Source: Nemopilema nomurai
Taxonomy: Eukaryota; Cnidaria; Scyphozoa; Rhizostomeae; Rhizostomatidae
DNA: 64,000 bases
Reading direction: 5' to 3'
Assembly: GCA_003864495.1 (NCBI GenBank)
Contig: ML133422.1
Coordinates: forward strand, 803,057 to 867,056
The first letter of the stretch is position 1, and every line of letters begins with the position of its first letter. A model generated the notes under the pieces. The model saw only the letters and a program-made list of their open reading frames with translations, had not been told where the DNA came from and made no database searches. Made by a program: the position numbers and the translations under genes. This document shows positions 47,822 through 60,314 of the stretch, piece after piece.

Positions 47822-48752
47822 GTACAAAACTTTACAATTGCGAAAAACAGCGAAAACATGATTTCAGCATACTAAAGTAATATTTTATCCGACACTCCTC
47901 AGAGTATGCAAACGCCGGAAAGTGGCCAAAGCTGATAAAATGAATTGCCAGTTTTGGATCGAAAACACTAGAGAATGGTAAGAAGAGCGTATGATTGGCT
48001 GTCTATCGACCAATCAGCGTCTACCCAACAATTTCTTTTTGAAGAGCCCAAGTGAAAATACGAGCTCTCTCTGTCTACATAGAATAGGCTTTGCCTAGAA
48101 ATGTAGACAGAGACCAAAAAACTTAGATGAGAAGACGACCTAGCCCAAAAAATCAAAAATTTCATTGGTATATGTCTTGGCGCAATCTTGACTTCGTAAA
48201 GGTGTTGAATCACACTGTTATCTATCATGGCGTGTTTTGCAATTTGAAAGCAGCTGCTCTCTTTCTGCTGGAGTTTTTTCCTTATGCTCGCGATGAGATG
48301 CTGTTGTAAACCCTGTAATGCCTGCGTAGTTACTGCTACGCAGCATCTTCATTGTTAAAACTAACACCTTGACTTGCGGTTCAGTATCACTCAAAGTTTT
48401 CATGTCCATCTTCTGGAAGTTATCGCAGAATGACGACTGAACACAGAAACATTTTAATGTAATAGCATTATGGAACAGAACGCTGTTTTTACATGAAATG
48501 TTTGAGCGATACTGAGCCGCATGTTAAGGTGTTAGTTTTAACAATGAAGATGCTGCGTAGCAGGAACTACGCAGGCAGTACAGGGTTTACAACAGATGCT
48601 GCTTCGTCCGTTCTTTTAATCCATCATTGGCTAGTGCTTCCTTCATAGCTTCGATGTTTACATACTCTGAGGACTGCCGAACAGGAAGTACTCCAGTGGA
48701 GGATACTAAAATCATGTTTTTACTGTTTCTCGCAATTGTGATATTACAAATT
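47822..48752. mobile_element. Foldback (inverted-repeat) element with nested hairpins
   Basis: Outer arms at 47822-47938 and 48645-48752 are imperfect inverted repeats (tccgacactcctcagagtat against catactctgaggactgccga, plus tacaaaacttt/acaattgcg against gcaattgtg/atattacaaa). Inner arms at 48302-48395 and 48501-48595 are a second, better-conserved inverted pair (gttgtaaaccctgtaatgcc against the reverse of ggcagtacagggtttacaac). The inner arm itself holds a short hairpin, tgcgtag/ctacgca. There is no transposase frame. Solo copies of the outer arm occur at 4601, 8891 and 27807. Confidence 0.7.
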
Positions 48753-51700
48753 TATTGAGAAAAGAAAAGTTAATTCAGAACTCATAAGTATTCCAGGAGT
48801 AGAAGCTCTTGGTTATTGCAAATTTATATGGTGCGAATGAAGATTGTTGGGAGTTTGAGGATAACTTTCTGTTGTCGACAGAAAGAGAGTCACGCATGTG
48901 GATAAGAAAGGTGTCGGGAAAATATCTAAGAAAAACAACGTTTAAACTCAGATATGAGGGAGGAAAGTATCTTTATCTTCGAGAGGTCGGTATGCAGTTT
49001 ATCGCCGGTTATGATGTATTGAAAGTGAAAGAAATTTTGGTAGATCCGTGTAGAGAAAAATCCTAGGATTGCTTGGAAGGAATGGCAAGAAAGTTTAAGG
49101 CAGAATTATGACGCCATGCCTTGGCCAAGTTACACTTTGTATCCAGCGACAATTTTAAAGATGTTGGTAAATAGATTGCTCCTGTAGCATTGGCCTAATC
49201 TGTTTAGTTTTCTTTCGTTTTTCAAGTTAATGTGTCAGTAGAAATGAAACTCCTTGAGATGGTATATTTAGGAGGAAAGCGTTCTTTGTCTTCTGATTTG
49301 ACAGCCTTTCGCACAACGATTGATGGCCGAATAACTACTGTTAGCAAGAACTCCTGCAACAATCCAGGAAATTATTTGCAAGCTTTCTTTTGAATATCTT
49401 ATTTGCACAGCGAGTTTGCTTTTGCATTTTCCTCGTAACAGGTTTAAGGTTATGTTAGCTCCAGATTTTTGTTAGCCATCTTTAGGTTATGTTCCAGATT
49501 TGTGCAAGCATGTTTTTGGTTATGCTGACTTTTTGAATCAAGAAATTGAGCTAAAGGCAATGTTTTGAGAAAACAAGCGTATATTATGAAGTAACGTTTC
49601 TTTGGTTAGTTGTAGAGCACAAGGCTGGTTGGGGGGGTGGGGGGGGGGGGGCGCATAACATATGAGCACATCAGAAGGCCCTTTAAGCAACATAAAAGGG
49701 GAAGATGCAATGTTTTGAATAAATTAGCAGCTGGTATACAATTTTAGGTTCAAGTATGTATATGCAAATTTTGCCCCTTTTCTGCGTTTGCCCAGCGTTT
49801 CAGTGGAAATTTTGAGTGCAACATGTAATGTTATCGAGAAATCGTTCTCATCAAGGCCTTAAGCAAGCCATGGTTAATGACAAATGTCGACAAAAGAAGT
49901 GGTACCCTAATCAGTGCAGGTTTCTAGATGGATAAGAGCGATATTGTCTCTCGTCTGTGCATAAATCGACTTTAGAGATCGGCCTCCCATTTGTTTAAAC
50001 GGTAAGCACAGAATTCGTGTTTTTCATTTGTACCATCTGCACTTTTCCATTTGTTCTGGTGGGAAGGCTAAACCTCACCTCTCCTTGGAGAAACCTCACC
50101 TATAGGAAGTGCCTATCTTTACTTCACTATGGTTATGCAGCCCCGTTTATCTAGTCCATAAGCTTCCTTTGTATTATACGCAAGTATCAAAAGATTCCTT
50201 AGCTTGATAAAGAAGAGGTGACGTATTACCAGACGGATTATGGGGAATCCAGATAGAACCACACAAATCCGGATCAGTCCAGACAAATCCAGATGAATCC
50301 AGACATACGGAGAGTGAATACGTTTGGATATCTTGGGTGTCTAGATTTTCAGATATTTGAAATACGATATTTCCATTGTATGATATGGAACCGTCATCGT
50401 TGAAAATTTTTTTCATGGTAGATACCCTTGTTTCAAACTTTGTTTTTAGGATATTAGGTTTTGTTACATGTTTTTTGCATCAGACCAACTAAAACAAAAA
50501 ATGTTCAAGTTGGCACCGACAAAGCAAGAGGAAGAACGCTCGAATAAAATGCAGCTATCTATCTGAAATTTATTTTATGCCCCTCAAAACGGCCATTCAA
50601 GGTTTCTTTTATAAGGAACCACTTTATAAGGAACCTACATGTAGAAGGCCAAAATACTTAAAGATTTTATACTACTTAAAAGGAAATTCCTAAGGAACTT
50701 TTCGATTTGACAATTTTTTACAACTGCAAGCATCAAGAACTAAAAAGCCGGTTTAATTCATTTGCAGCCAGTACTCGCATATGGCATTTGATGTGCAGTG
50801 AAAATTAAGGAACTTTTAAGGGACTTTTGGTACTAAAATCTGATGATTTCAGGTCTACGAATAAGGAACTAGGCCTTGAGGTAGGTTCCTTATAAAAGAA
50901 GCGTGTAATTGGTGCCAGCGAGATTTGTACCAAACAACAAAACACAGCAGAATTGTGGACAGACCTTACTAATTTTGTTTTTGTAATTTGTCTACGCGTA
51001 AACGAAAGGGCGTCACGGAGCTGACACTGTGGTGTGACTAATGCTCAGCATTGTGCTTTCTAATTTTCCAAGATTTGCTTTAAAGTGGATGCTTTAATTT
51101 CTGGTTAACTAGCCAGATCCGAATTTGAGCAGGATCATTTCCTAAATGTTTCCCGCACGGGCACTTCTTTTCTCCGCGAACAGACTCCGGAGCGGAAGGC
51201 CAGTAATCAGATTACCTGCTGATCCGTTCACCTAGAGGATGCGCAACCACATTCGCCCGCGGAGCAATCAATCCCAGAGATGAACGCTAAAAAGCCAACG
51301 AACGTGTGTTTTAGAAACATCAATTCGCATTGCTAAATACTGCAAAAACATGTATAATTTGGTGTACGATACCCGATTCAGGCTTGCAAAGAGTTCTCCG
51401 CGAGTGTAGAGCGCAAAAATTAATGGGCCGCCTCGTTCAAGGTTTATGTCTTTGCCATTATCGTGAATTCTCAAATAAGCCCTACCCCCAAACAAGCCCC
51501 CTCCCCCGAATAAGCCCCTCCCCCGAATAAGCCACCGTGGGATTATTCGAGGATTTACGGTACTGCGCGAGTGGCTAGCAGGTATTGCCAGCAATAATAT
51601 ATTGAATTAATAATGATTTATTCTTATATACAATAGTAAATAGTATAATAGTTATAGTATAACAATTTATAGAAATTAAGAAAAAGACGGCGATGAGAAA

Positions 51701-54376
51701 AGCTTACACTCAAAGCTAAAGTATATTTCTTGTTATGAAAATCTTACTGCAACCCCTACCCCTTTCAGCTTTTTGCCCCCCTGCTCCGCTTCCAGTTTGC
51801 AAGGAGCCCGGTCTGTTTCCAGTGGCGTTAAGGGGGACTGTGGGGGCCTTGTCACCCCAGGATTTCTGTCGACCCCTTCACCGCCATTTTTCTAAGAAGA
51901 TATTTCTTTATTTGTTAGTGTTTCCACCCATATGCTTAAAACGTGGCTTTTGCTATGAATTACTCGAGCATTCCCTCTAAACTGCCATTAATTCTATGCA
52001 TCAAAGTTTTGGAAAAAAGAAGACTTCGATCACCTTTAAGTAAAGCGATATTTTATCAATGTATGATGCAGGAATCGCCACTGAATGTATAATGACGGTA
52101 ACTACATAGTTCTTAATTGTTTGAAAGTTGCGGAAAACCATGTGTTATCTTTTTCTTTCATAGAACCAGGGAATTCGTCTTTGCTATGAAGGAAGGAACA
52201 TTCAAAAGGCGCGAATTTGTCATTGGTTTTATTACTGTCTCACATGTATCCATCACCTTTTCCTGAAGTCTCATTGTCTGTGAAATTATGCTTTGACGTC
52301 TTTCCCTTAGCATTTTGTACCATATCCTCGTCTTTCTCTTTGTCTGACTTAAATCGTGTGATTAGTGCGTGGAAATATCTAGCGATCTCCTAGACTACCG
52401 TTTGACAGGCTAGAACGTCACTATAACTCACTCCTGCCTCTTGAGTACTTAGATTTGATCGATGTCGTATCTTGGATAGCAAACCTGCCTGGAACCTGGG
52501 TATCAAACCTGTTTACCTCCTGTTTACACTACAGTAAAACCTTTCAGAGAGTGCATCGAAGCACTGTTTACTGAACTTGAGTTTTAGCCATTCCAATTGT
52601 CTAAGTCTTCCCAGCCCCTCATTTCCAGATATCATCAGTAATGTAGAAGGGCTTAAGAATAAACGTCTCAGAATTCTAGATTGAAACATGAGCCATTATA
52701 AATTTGAAGCTGTTTGATAATCCAAATTTCGTTGTCCTAAGGTTGACAAATTTACTAAGAATTTTATTTTAATTCAAGGCTTAATATTTTATTGTATCGT
52801 TAAGAAAACTATTCCTAACAAAACTTTAATAAGTAGAAAGGCAAGTTAAGGATTGCGAAAAATAAAATGATTATAGGAATAGGGAGGCAAGATGTCAAGT
52901 TAAATTGCACGCTTTACGTGCACTAGGTATCGAATTCTTTTTGGTTGCTGCAAATGTGTTTGTTCACAACGCGCTGCTCTATTTCCATGTCTTTAAAGTG
53001 TAGCATACACAGTGAAATTTAGTTTGATTTGATTAAGATGTTTAAGGTCTCTCTCTTCGTGCTAGCAATCAGCTTCTATTTCGAGACGAATTGGAAACGT
53101 CAGCAATATACCAGACATTAAACGTTAAGGAAGACTGTTTCAGAAATCAGCAAAGGCCTGCTGGAAAAAAACAGGCATAGAACATCACAGTAAATCCACC
53201 GATGACCAGATATTCATGTTTTTTCAGGGGTAAATAGGTTTCGACTTTTGAGGATTACTTTCTCAGTTATTACACTCAATAAAACTTATTTTAAATTTTA
53301 TGACTTCAAGTAGAGTGAAAATTGTAGTGCTTTCACGTTTCCATTTGATTTTAAATGCCCTCGCGTGAGTTTTTAGTTTGCCTGGAAGGTACTCATTTTC
53401 ATTTGCCCTTTTATCTGGAAATCTGTCATTACCTGGTTTCCAGTCAACGTCGTTCTATCTTAAACCAGACATGTCCATAAATAGGCTCGCCAGCCGCTCT
53501 TTTGATTGGCAGCAATGGGCTTCTCGTGCGAGACTTTGGGCTGGTCGATAGTACTCGTTTGCCTCTTATCCTGATATCCCTTGACCCCCAACCCCCACCC
53601 TCCTTTATTTCGGTGTGACAGGCTATGTGCTTTGTGTCCTTTATTGGTAGAAAATGAATAGAAAAAGTAGATAAATTCATCAGGTGGAATGTCTCTGTAT
53701 TAAAATCATACAAACCCATGTACTCTAAAATGTTTTGAAGTGGGGTTAAATGACATAGCTGTTACTGGTCACAACATCCGAACCCCCCCCCCCCCACACC
53801 CTGCGGTGACCATGCTTCTTTCAAATGACTTTATAAAGAAGCAAGTGCCCTCATCAGACTCTATGATCCCCTTGAAAATACTCATTATTTATTACTGCAA
53901 GGTTTATAGGCCTCTGTGCACGTGAGAGGGGAATCTCCATTGCATTGCTTCCACGCGCGTGCGTGGCCTGTTTACGCCCAGGCCTGCCCCCGTGTGCCGA
54001 CCCGCCACATCTTCCGCCACGTAAGTCCAAGCCTCTCATAGAAATGCATCGGAAATCTTCGGGTCAGCCCACCCGAAATCCAGTATTCGGCACCTTTCTG
54101 TTTTGCCAGTCTTTATGAGCGAGTGTTCTGCCCTAATGAGGTGCTTCAACTCTTTAGATCCTTGCCTGATCAATACAGTCAGAAGAAAAACGCGCGAGGA
54201 ATTCTGGCAATTTACAAAGATGTCCATTCATTGGCCATTTATTTTTACTTGCAAATGTGATTCATTCCCAGCAATAAACAAGTTTAACCCAAATCTCTTT
54301 AGGTGGGGGTTTTCTTTCGGCCAGCTACAGCTACTGAGGTTTCCTTTTTCAAAGTTTGAAGAAACATTAAAACAGT
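48753..54376. other. Gene-poor region
   Basis: No recognised gene. A frame at 48809-49066 (85 aa, with KLRYEGGKYLYLREVG) is open but unassigned. A G-rich tract lies at 49628-49651, and a poly-C tract at about 53786-53797. Repeated ataagcccc/gaataagcc sequence occurs at 51475-51565. The segment 50570-50900 has several aaggaacc/taaggaact motifs suggestive of a decayed repeat. Nothing else stands out. Confidence 0.4.
51475..51565 (-). mobile_element. Possible transposon end with (gaataagcccc)n
   Basis: Several copies of aataagccccctcccccg are followed by cgaggatttacggtac. On the minus strand this reads taccgtaaatcctcgaataa, which looks like the terminus of a dispersed element. No opposite end was found. 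Confidence 0.3.
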
Positions 54377-54867
54377 GGGGTAATAAAATCTGGGCAACAA
54401 TCAATATGAATCTTGGGGTAATAAAATCTGGGCAACAACCAATATGAATCTTGGGGTAATAAAATCTGGGCAACAATCAATATGAATCTTGGGGTAATAA
54501 AATCTGGGCAACAAAATATGAATCTTGGGGTAATAAAATCTGGGCAACAATCAATATGAATCTTGGGGTAATAAAATCTGGGCAACAATCAATATGAATC
54601 TTGGGGTAATAAAATCTGGGCAATAACAATATGAATCTTGGGGTAATAAAATCTGGGCAACAATCAATATGAATCTTGGGGTAATAAAATCTGGGCAACA
54701 ATCAATATGAATCTTGGGGTAATAAAAATCTGGGCAACAATCAATATGAATCTTGGGGTAATAAAATCTGGGCAACAATCAATATGAATCTTGGGGTAAT
54801 AAAATCTGGGCAACAACCAATATGAATCTTGGGGTAATAAAATCTGGGCAACAACCAATATGAATCA
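54377..54867 (+). repeat. 38-bp minisatellite, about 13 units
   Basis: Units of ggggtaataaaatctgggca followed by acaatcaatatgaatctt. Some units carry short deletions (caacaaaatatg, caataacaatatg) or an extra A. Antisense frames stay open through the array and produce artificial repetitive peptides. Confidence 0.95.
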
Positions 54868-57800
54868 AACGAATTCAATTCGTAGAATTTAAGACTATCG
54901 GGAGCAACAGGATTGGGGCATTTCTCGACCAACAAAATTAAAGAGTATGAATTGATAGTTGGTCATTCCATTACTTTCTCCAGTCCAACACATTTTATCT
55001 TCAATTTTTTTGTATAGGAGGTAGCAAGCGTCGTATTAAGTGCCATCTAAAAACGTTCAAAAGGATCATTCCCTCCCAAATATACCTACGTATGCCCACC
55101 ACGAACTCCATAACTTACTTGAAACATCCCACGTTCCAGCTTCATTTGTTGTTCCAAAGTGTGTCCTCGACTCTAAAACAAACTCTAATATACGCCTACC
55201 ACTCCTGTTGACTTCCTGCAACATACATGAAGCACATTTTCCACCCTGTTAATATTTTGTGTTCCTCTTAAATGGTGACGTCATCTTGGCCTCCTTCTGA
55301 AGATATGCCATTGGAAGGGGACCTCTTCTGAATAGAGCCTAAGGCAGTTTTGAGCTTTTAGTCCCATCGAGATGATTCTTCATGTTTCGTAGTTATAGGC
55401 GTGATAAACAAATGCTGCCACAGAAATCCCAACACTCGCTGTCTTCTAAAATGTCATTTAATCTTCTTTTAGATAACCTTAAATACATTCAGGTATTGCT
55501 CAAAGGCTCTCTAAAAGTGCAATACCCATTTTAGATAAACGTTTCCTGAAATATTTCCTTTTTCTTGGACCCACTTTTGCAGTCCAACTAGGCAACCTTT
55601 TGTTCACTTTTCTCGTCTTCCAAATCTATCTTCTAGCACTGCTCCGGATCGCCTCCACAATGTAGAGGCCAGGGAACGTTTTATTGTCACTCAAGGTGTC
55701 TGGCGATGCTCTGTGTACGACTTTCCTTAACCGTTATGCAGACAATGTCTGCGTTATCGATAGGCCTGTATATCCTATTTCTCTCAGAGAATAGACAGCA
55801 ACTTTCTTGATTCTTTTTATCATAACCAAGCTTTCTAATTAAAGTTAGCTCCGGGTGTTAATCCGGGGTATTCCGTAACTTTGGTGTGCAGGACTCGGTT
55901 GCGGCATGTCGTAACCTTGGCTTTACAGTATAGGAAAAAAGGCCTTTTGTGGTGCGAAGCCTTATCGTCTCAAATTTTTTACGGTATCCTCTTTCTTGGT
56001 TGTCGCCTTTGCTTCTTGGCTATTTCTCCACGACTATATCTTCATTGTGTAGGTTTTCAAGGGAATTAGTACAGTGTCAATATTTCAACGTAGGTCTAAC
56101 ACCAAGAAAGGCGCATTCCAGGGAATCAAATTTTGTGTTAAGCCTTCTACTGCACATGGAACATAAATCGGTCACGTTCTTACGGCGTGATTGCCTGCGC
56201 TACGTAACTTGAGACTGGTTTCCATTTCCCTGTGGTCGCGTGACAGAGCGGAAGCACTTTCTGAGCAAGGCGCCTCCCTAGTAGAATACATAGCTCGTTA
56301 GTTCGTTCACATTGCTTCATCGCTCACAGGGTACCGAACATTGATTATAATATTTAAACCGGCATGTGTTAAAAGCGCCTCGAAAGTACCCAGAAGGCTG
56401 GTGGTGACGTCATTATTGTTAAACTAGGGCCGAGTCTCTTTTCTCCATGGCCGACTTCCCCTTCTGGGAATGATTTCTCTACCTTTGGGTTAGCTTTTCA
56501 TTAAGTTTCCTTTGCGGCCGACTTTGCAAATGTTTAAAGCGTTAATCGCATCAGATAAAGCGAATTATGGCTTCATAATTGTAAAATCCAAACCAAAGAT
56601 AGTTAATTGCTATACCGTGCCACAAAACACAAACAGCATATCACTTTCCGCACAAACCCAAGCATGACATTCGTTCCCATAGGCCATTACTCCTCTATGG
56701 TACACAACAAGCTTCTTATATTCTATACCACGACCAGTGCTCAATTATTGTGTGCTGACATATTTGACCCGCTAATCAAAGTCTCTAGAGAGCAAACGCG
56801 CCTGGTTTTGATTGGCTGAGGCAGACTCAACCGCGACACTCTACCTTCCCATTACATATTCTGTTGCGAAACTCCATCAGCCCAGATGTGAGATGAGATT
56901 CGAAAGTCGTTATTGTCCCCTTCTAGTATCAAAGTTGATATTTTTCTCTCGTGGTTTAGTGGCGATTTGTCTTCGTTTGTCTTACTTTGCAAAATTGACG
57001 CCTTTTTAAGCCAAGAAATTGACGAACTTGATTGTTCATCGCAGCAAAAATGTTAAGTCAGTTTATAACTGCAGACTTTGGACAATTACTGTTTACTCGT
57101 TGGGGAGATTATACGGGAAAAGAAGACCTCAAAGCCATTAAACATGGCTTCATAAAGAAAACCTCCAAGGGTTCTCATTATTTTTACCTATAACTCGGCT
57201 TTTTCCAATGCACTTTGCGATTCGGGAAACCTAGAGCTAGCAACAATAGAAAACGAAACTTAGAAGGTAGAAAATTGCTCGCTGATTTTAGAAATGAATT
57301 GCGGAAACTGATCTTACAATTGGAGACGAGTGCTGTTACCCTTTGAACGCGCCCCTGTTACCCTTTGACGTCCACTGTCGCGTAGTCTAGTCGCTGCAAC
57401 TTTGGAATGGAGAGGGCGGCAGGAGAGAACCACGAGATATGCACGCTATACCCCATCTACACCCCCGCCTGTCTAGGTCTGTTCAGCTAACGTCCTTGAC
57501 TGCTTGACGCCTGAGCAAGACTGTCTCTCAAAGGGAACAGCCAGCCATCAAGCTGCCAGAATCGTCTCAGTGCTCGGGAATCTTGTAAGGTTTCTTTGTC
57601 AAACGAGGCGTGTAGCTGTCTGGAATAGGAATCATCTGGTGCATGAAGTGTTACGCAACACGCCTTCCCAAGCCTGACCTCTGGGCCTCATTGTTGGGAC
57701 ATGTATGTCCCACTTGTGACCCATCATCTGGTACGAAGACATTTTCGAGACACAGGCATCCAAGTTTTCGAATCTTGTAAAACGCGCCCTCACGAAACTC

Positions 57801-58125
57801 GTTCTAAGAGAAGGGTTGCTAAGAAAACACAAATCTGTGAATGAATTGCAAAAGTACGGCGTTTTATATGAATGCGTTTTATAGTTTATTTAAAAACTGC
57901 AAAATCTATCAAAATGACCTATCGAGGGGTTAAATTCCAAATTTGCCCTGTTGTCTGAAGGAGTGGGGGTAGAGAGGGTAATATAAGCATTTTGTAAAGA
58001 TTTCTCTCCGTCTCTAATCTAATTTGCTTGTTTTGCAACCAACGAGTCAGTGGTCTGATAACCGGGTTTGGATATCTGTAAAGACACCTTTGTAAATTAC
58101 ATAAAACAGCCCGCTTTCCTCAATT
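54868..58125. other. Gene-poor region between the minisatellite and the SOX locus
   Basis: No recognised exon, RNA gene or ordered repeat. Open frames (for example 55040-55252, 55881-56212, 57632-57832) have no known motif. Base composition rises somewhat after 57300. Confidence 0.4.
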
Positions 58126-58614
58126 TCATCTGCACCTTCTACTTTCCCCAGACAAAAGGCAGCAAAACATTCTGACTGAAGGTTGCGCGATTGTTGTCAT
58201 CCGTGTGGGTTTTCGACAGCTGCCAATTCCCTGTGTGCCAAATTTATCCTTGCGATTTTGAAAATAATTCGGATTAGCAGCGTTTTTGTGGGTCAACCGA
58301 ATGGCAATTACAGGGATGGTTCTTGATATTAAGATACATTTACCTAACTTACGATCGCAATTTGGTTTCTGATTGGTAAAAGCATCGTGGAAGGCACGCA
58401 CGCTTTGCCTGATAGTTGTTTTCAAATTCCAGGTAGAAACTTTTTCTCGTGAGACTTCTGTCCACCACGTCATTCTTATGAAACTTATGAAATAAATGAC
58501 TATTAACATGTAAACAAAAATTAGGGTTCCAAGAATTGGAATTTTACATCGCAAAGTCGCAATGAGCGTCAAATCTACAAAACTAAAACATAAGCTAGCA
58601 CTTCTTCTTTTCAA
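58126..58614 (-). CDS. Hypothetical ORF, possible first exon of a type II membrane protein
   Basis: A 162-aa frame downstream of and on the same strand as the SOX gene. Residues about 25-46 are a strong hydrophobic segment (ILGTLIFVYMLIVIYFISFI) preceded by basic residues, suiting a signal anchor. A perfect donor (gtaagt) occurs on the minus strand at 58352-58347, so the true exon may end at 58353 and the rest be intron. No family recognised and no downstream exon found. It could also be 3' UTR of the SOX transcript. Confidence 0.3.
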   Translation of the reverse strand: MKRRSASLCFSFVDLTLIATLRCKIPILGTLIFVYMLIVIYFISFIRMTWWTEVSREKVSTWNLKTTIRQSVRAFHDAFTNQKPNCDRKLGKCILISRTIPVIAIRLTHKNAANPNYFQNRKDKFGTQGIGSCRKPTRMTTIAQPSVRMFCCLLSGESRRCR

Positions 58615-59050
58615 TCCAGTTGAAAATCGTCAAAACACGTAACGTATATTTACAGATATAGAACTACCAATAGTGTTTTTTTGGAAATCAATGCTGCTGA
58701 CGTCAAACTACCAAGCCCCCGGAAATGACGACTTTTACTCGAATTTGATACAAACAACGACTTGAGAACAGGAGGTTTTTCCTGTGGTTTGCTTATCTTG
58801 CCAGAATATCCTTCCTCCCTGTGATAGGCTATGGGAATGTAGCAATTTCTAAATCAATGCTTTTGAAATTAAAGACGTCGATATTAAGGGTGTTTAGGGG
58901 ACTTGGGGGTCAAAAACGGTAGTTGTACGTAAAATTATACTCTGTGACACCTTAAAGGGTTATTTATCGTAATATTTACAAGCAATCAACAATAGTTGTC
59001 TCCGTGGTGATTTAAAATTTTCTATAACTTACGACGCAATCGGTGTTAAT

Positions 59051-60151
59051 TTACAAAAACATACAAGGTTTTCTGGTATTCGTACCGTCACCTTCCTTGC
59101 CAACAATGTCACCAAAATCGTTCAAAATCTGACTCCTCTCATCTGGTACACCCTGGTCCATATTGCTGCTTATCCTACGACTGTCAACATGCAGGGGGAA
59201 GTCGAGGAGGGCACGCAGGAACGGCGGGACTTCCTGGTCAAAACTGTCGCTAATGCTCTCAGGGCTGCTTGGTAGCATCGTCGACCCGTCGCTGTCCGCT
59301 ATACTCGAGGCATCACACCAGCTTCTTGGAGTGTCGGAGCTCGGAAGACTTTGCCCTGAACAAGCAGACATTTGTCTGTCATACGACATTGCTGTAACTT
59401 GAGACCCCTGTCTCGTTTTTCTCTCCAGTCCGTGTTGCCTCAACAGTTCTTCTCCAATTTCCGAGACAGGTTCAACTTTGAATCCCAACTTGTTTTCGGG
59501 CGCGTAATAATGAAAGGTTGACCCAGAATTCGCCGAGCCATTCACCAAAAACTTTGAGCCCATGTTCCCGTAGTGTGCTTTGCTCTTGGAGTTTTCGTAG
59601 AGCATGCTCTGTAGCTCATCTCTCCTTCCCGTCAGCATAATGTAATCGCACGATTGCTTGTTGCCCCCTTCGTCTTTGCCGTGTCTCTCTGGAGCTGCGA
59701 CGTTTTTCAGGTCAAAAATCGCATTGTGAAAGGCGGCAGCTATCTCTGGCGAAATCATCCGCTGTGCTTGCTTACGATCCTTCTTCTTCCTCGGCGCGTA
59801 GCGGTAATTCGGGTGATCCCGCATATGAATAACCCTAAGCTTCTCTGCCCTTTCGACGTACGGCCGTTTCTCGCTTGTCGTCATTCCATTCCAAACTTTC
59901 CCTAATAACTTACTAATTTCTGCGTTGTGCATCGTCGGGTTTTCTTTAGCATACTTCTTTCTCATGACTTTGGCCCAGAGTAAGAACGAGTTCATGGGTC
60001 GCTTCACCTCGCCACTGTCTTCGTCTGACAGCGCAAAATTGGTCATTTCTTGTCGTCCATGTACCACGGGTATGTCGTAATAAGCTTGCTGCTGAGGCAA
60101 AATGCCAGGCGCGAATCGCTGCCTGTTGTCGTTGAACTGCCAATACATCAT
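59051..60151 (-). CDS. SOX-family HMG-box transcription factor
   Basis: Single-exon ORF of 366 aa. The HMG box spans about 49-127: VKRPMNSFLLW, then KENPTMHNAEISKLLGKVW, EKRPYVERAEKLR and HMRDHPNYRYAPRKKK. SOX proteins bend DNA at WWCAAWG sites. The box departs from the SOX signature RPMNAFMVW at three places (Ser, Leu, Leu), including Leu for the intercalating Met. LRVIHMRDHPNYRY is nearest to SoxE/SoxF-type boxes, but the subgroup is uncertain. RKKKDRK (121-127) is the C-terminal nuclear-localisation signal. The C-terminal half is Ser-rich (SSDTPRS, SSPESISDS), followed by a short hydrophobic PPFLRALLDFPLH that may be an activation or cofactor motif. The start at 60151 has a second Met directly after it. 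Confidence 0.92.
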   Translation of the reverse strand: MMYWQFNDNRQRFAPGILPQQQAYYDIPVVHGRQEMTNFALSDEDSGEVKRPMNSFLLWAKVMRKKYAKENPTMHNAEISKLLGKVWNGMTTSEKRPYVERAEKLRVIHMRDHPNYRYAPRKKKDRKQAQRMISPEIAAAFHNAIFDLKNVAAPERHGKDEGGNKQSCDYIMLTGRRDELQSMLYENSKSKAHYGNMGSKFLVNGSANSGSTFHYYAPENKLGFKVEPVSEIGEELLRQHGLERKTRQGSQVTAMSYDRQMSACSGQSLPSSDTPRSWCDASSIADSDGSTMLPSSPESISDSFDQEVPPFLRALLDFPLHVDSRRISSNMDQGVPDERSQILNDFGDIVGKEGDGTNTRKPCMFL

Positions 60152-60306
60152 TCAAAAGGAGTGATGCAAAGTCCTGAGTAGATTGTAAGGTAGATTTGCA
60201 AGCGCGCAAATTGTCGTTGATATGTGTCGTTCTTTAGGCCTACCCTCGTGTGGACCTACGCCGCTCCGCTAGTCTTATGATCTATGTACACAAACATTGC
60301 GAGCGG

Positions 60307-60314
60307 CTTTATAT
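60307..60314 (-). promoter_or_regulatory. TATA-like box of the SOX gene
   Basis: On the minus strand the sequence reads aaatataaagcc, about 155 bases before the ATG, leaving a 5' UTR of about 125 bases if transcription starts 30 bases downstream. Placement is right for a core promoter; function is inferred. Confidence 0.45.

Noticed and set aside
54228..54935. Series of antisense ORFs with repeated LLPRFYYPKIH-type peptides
   Set aside because: They are reading frames through the 38-bp minisatellite, not genes.
59163..59905. Plus-strand ORFs inside the SOX gene
   Set aside because: They oppose the HMG-box frame and show no domain.
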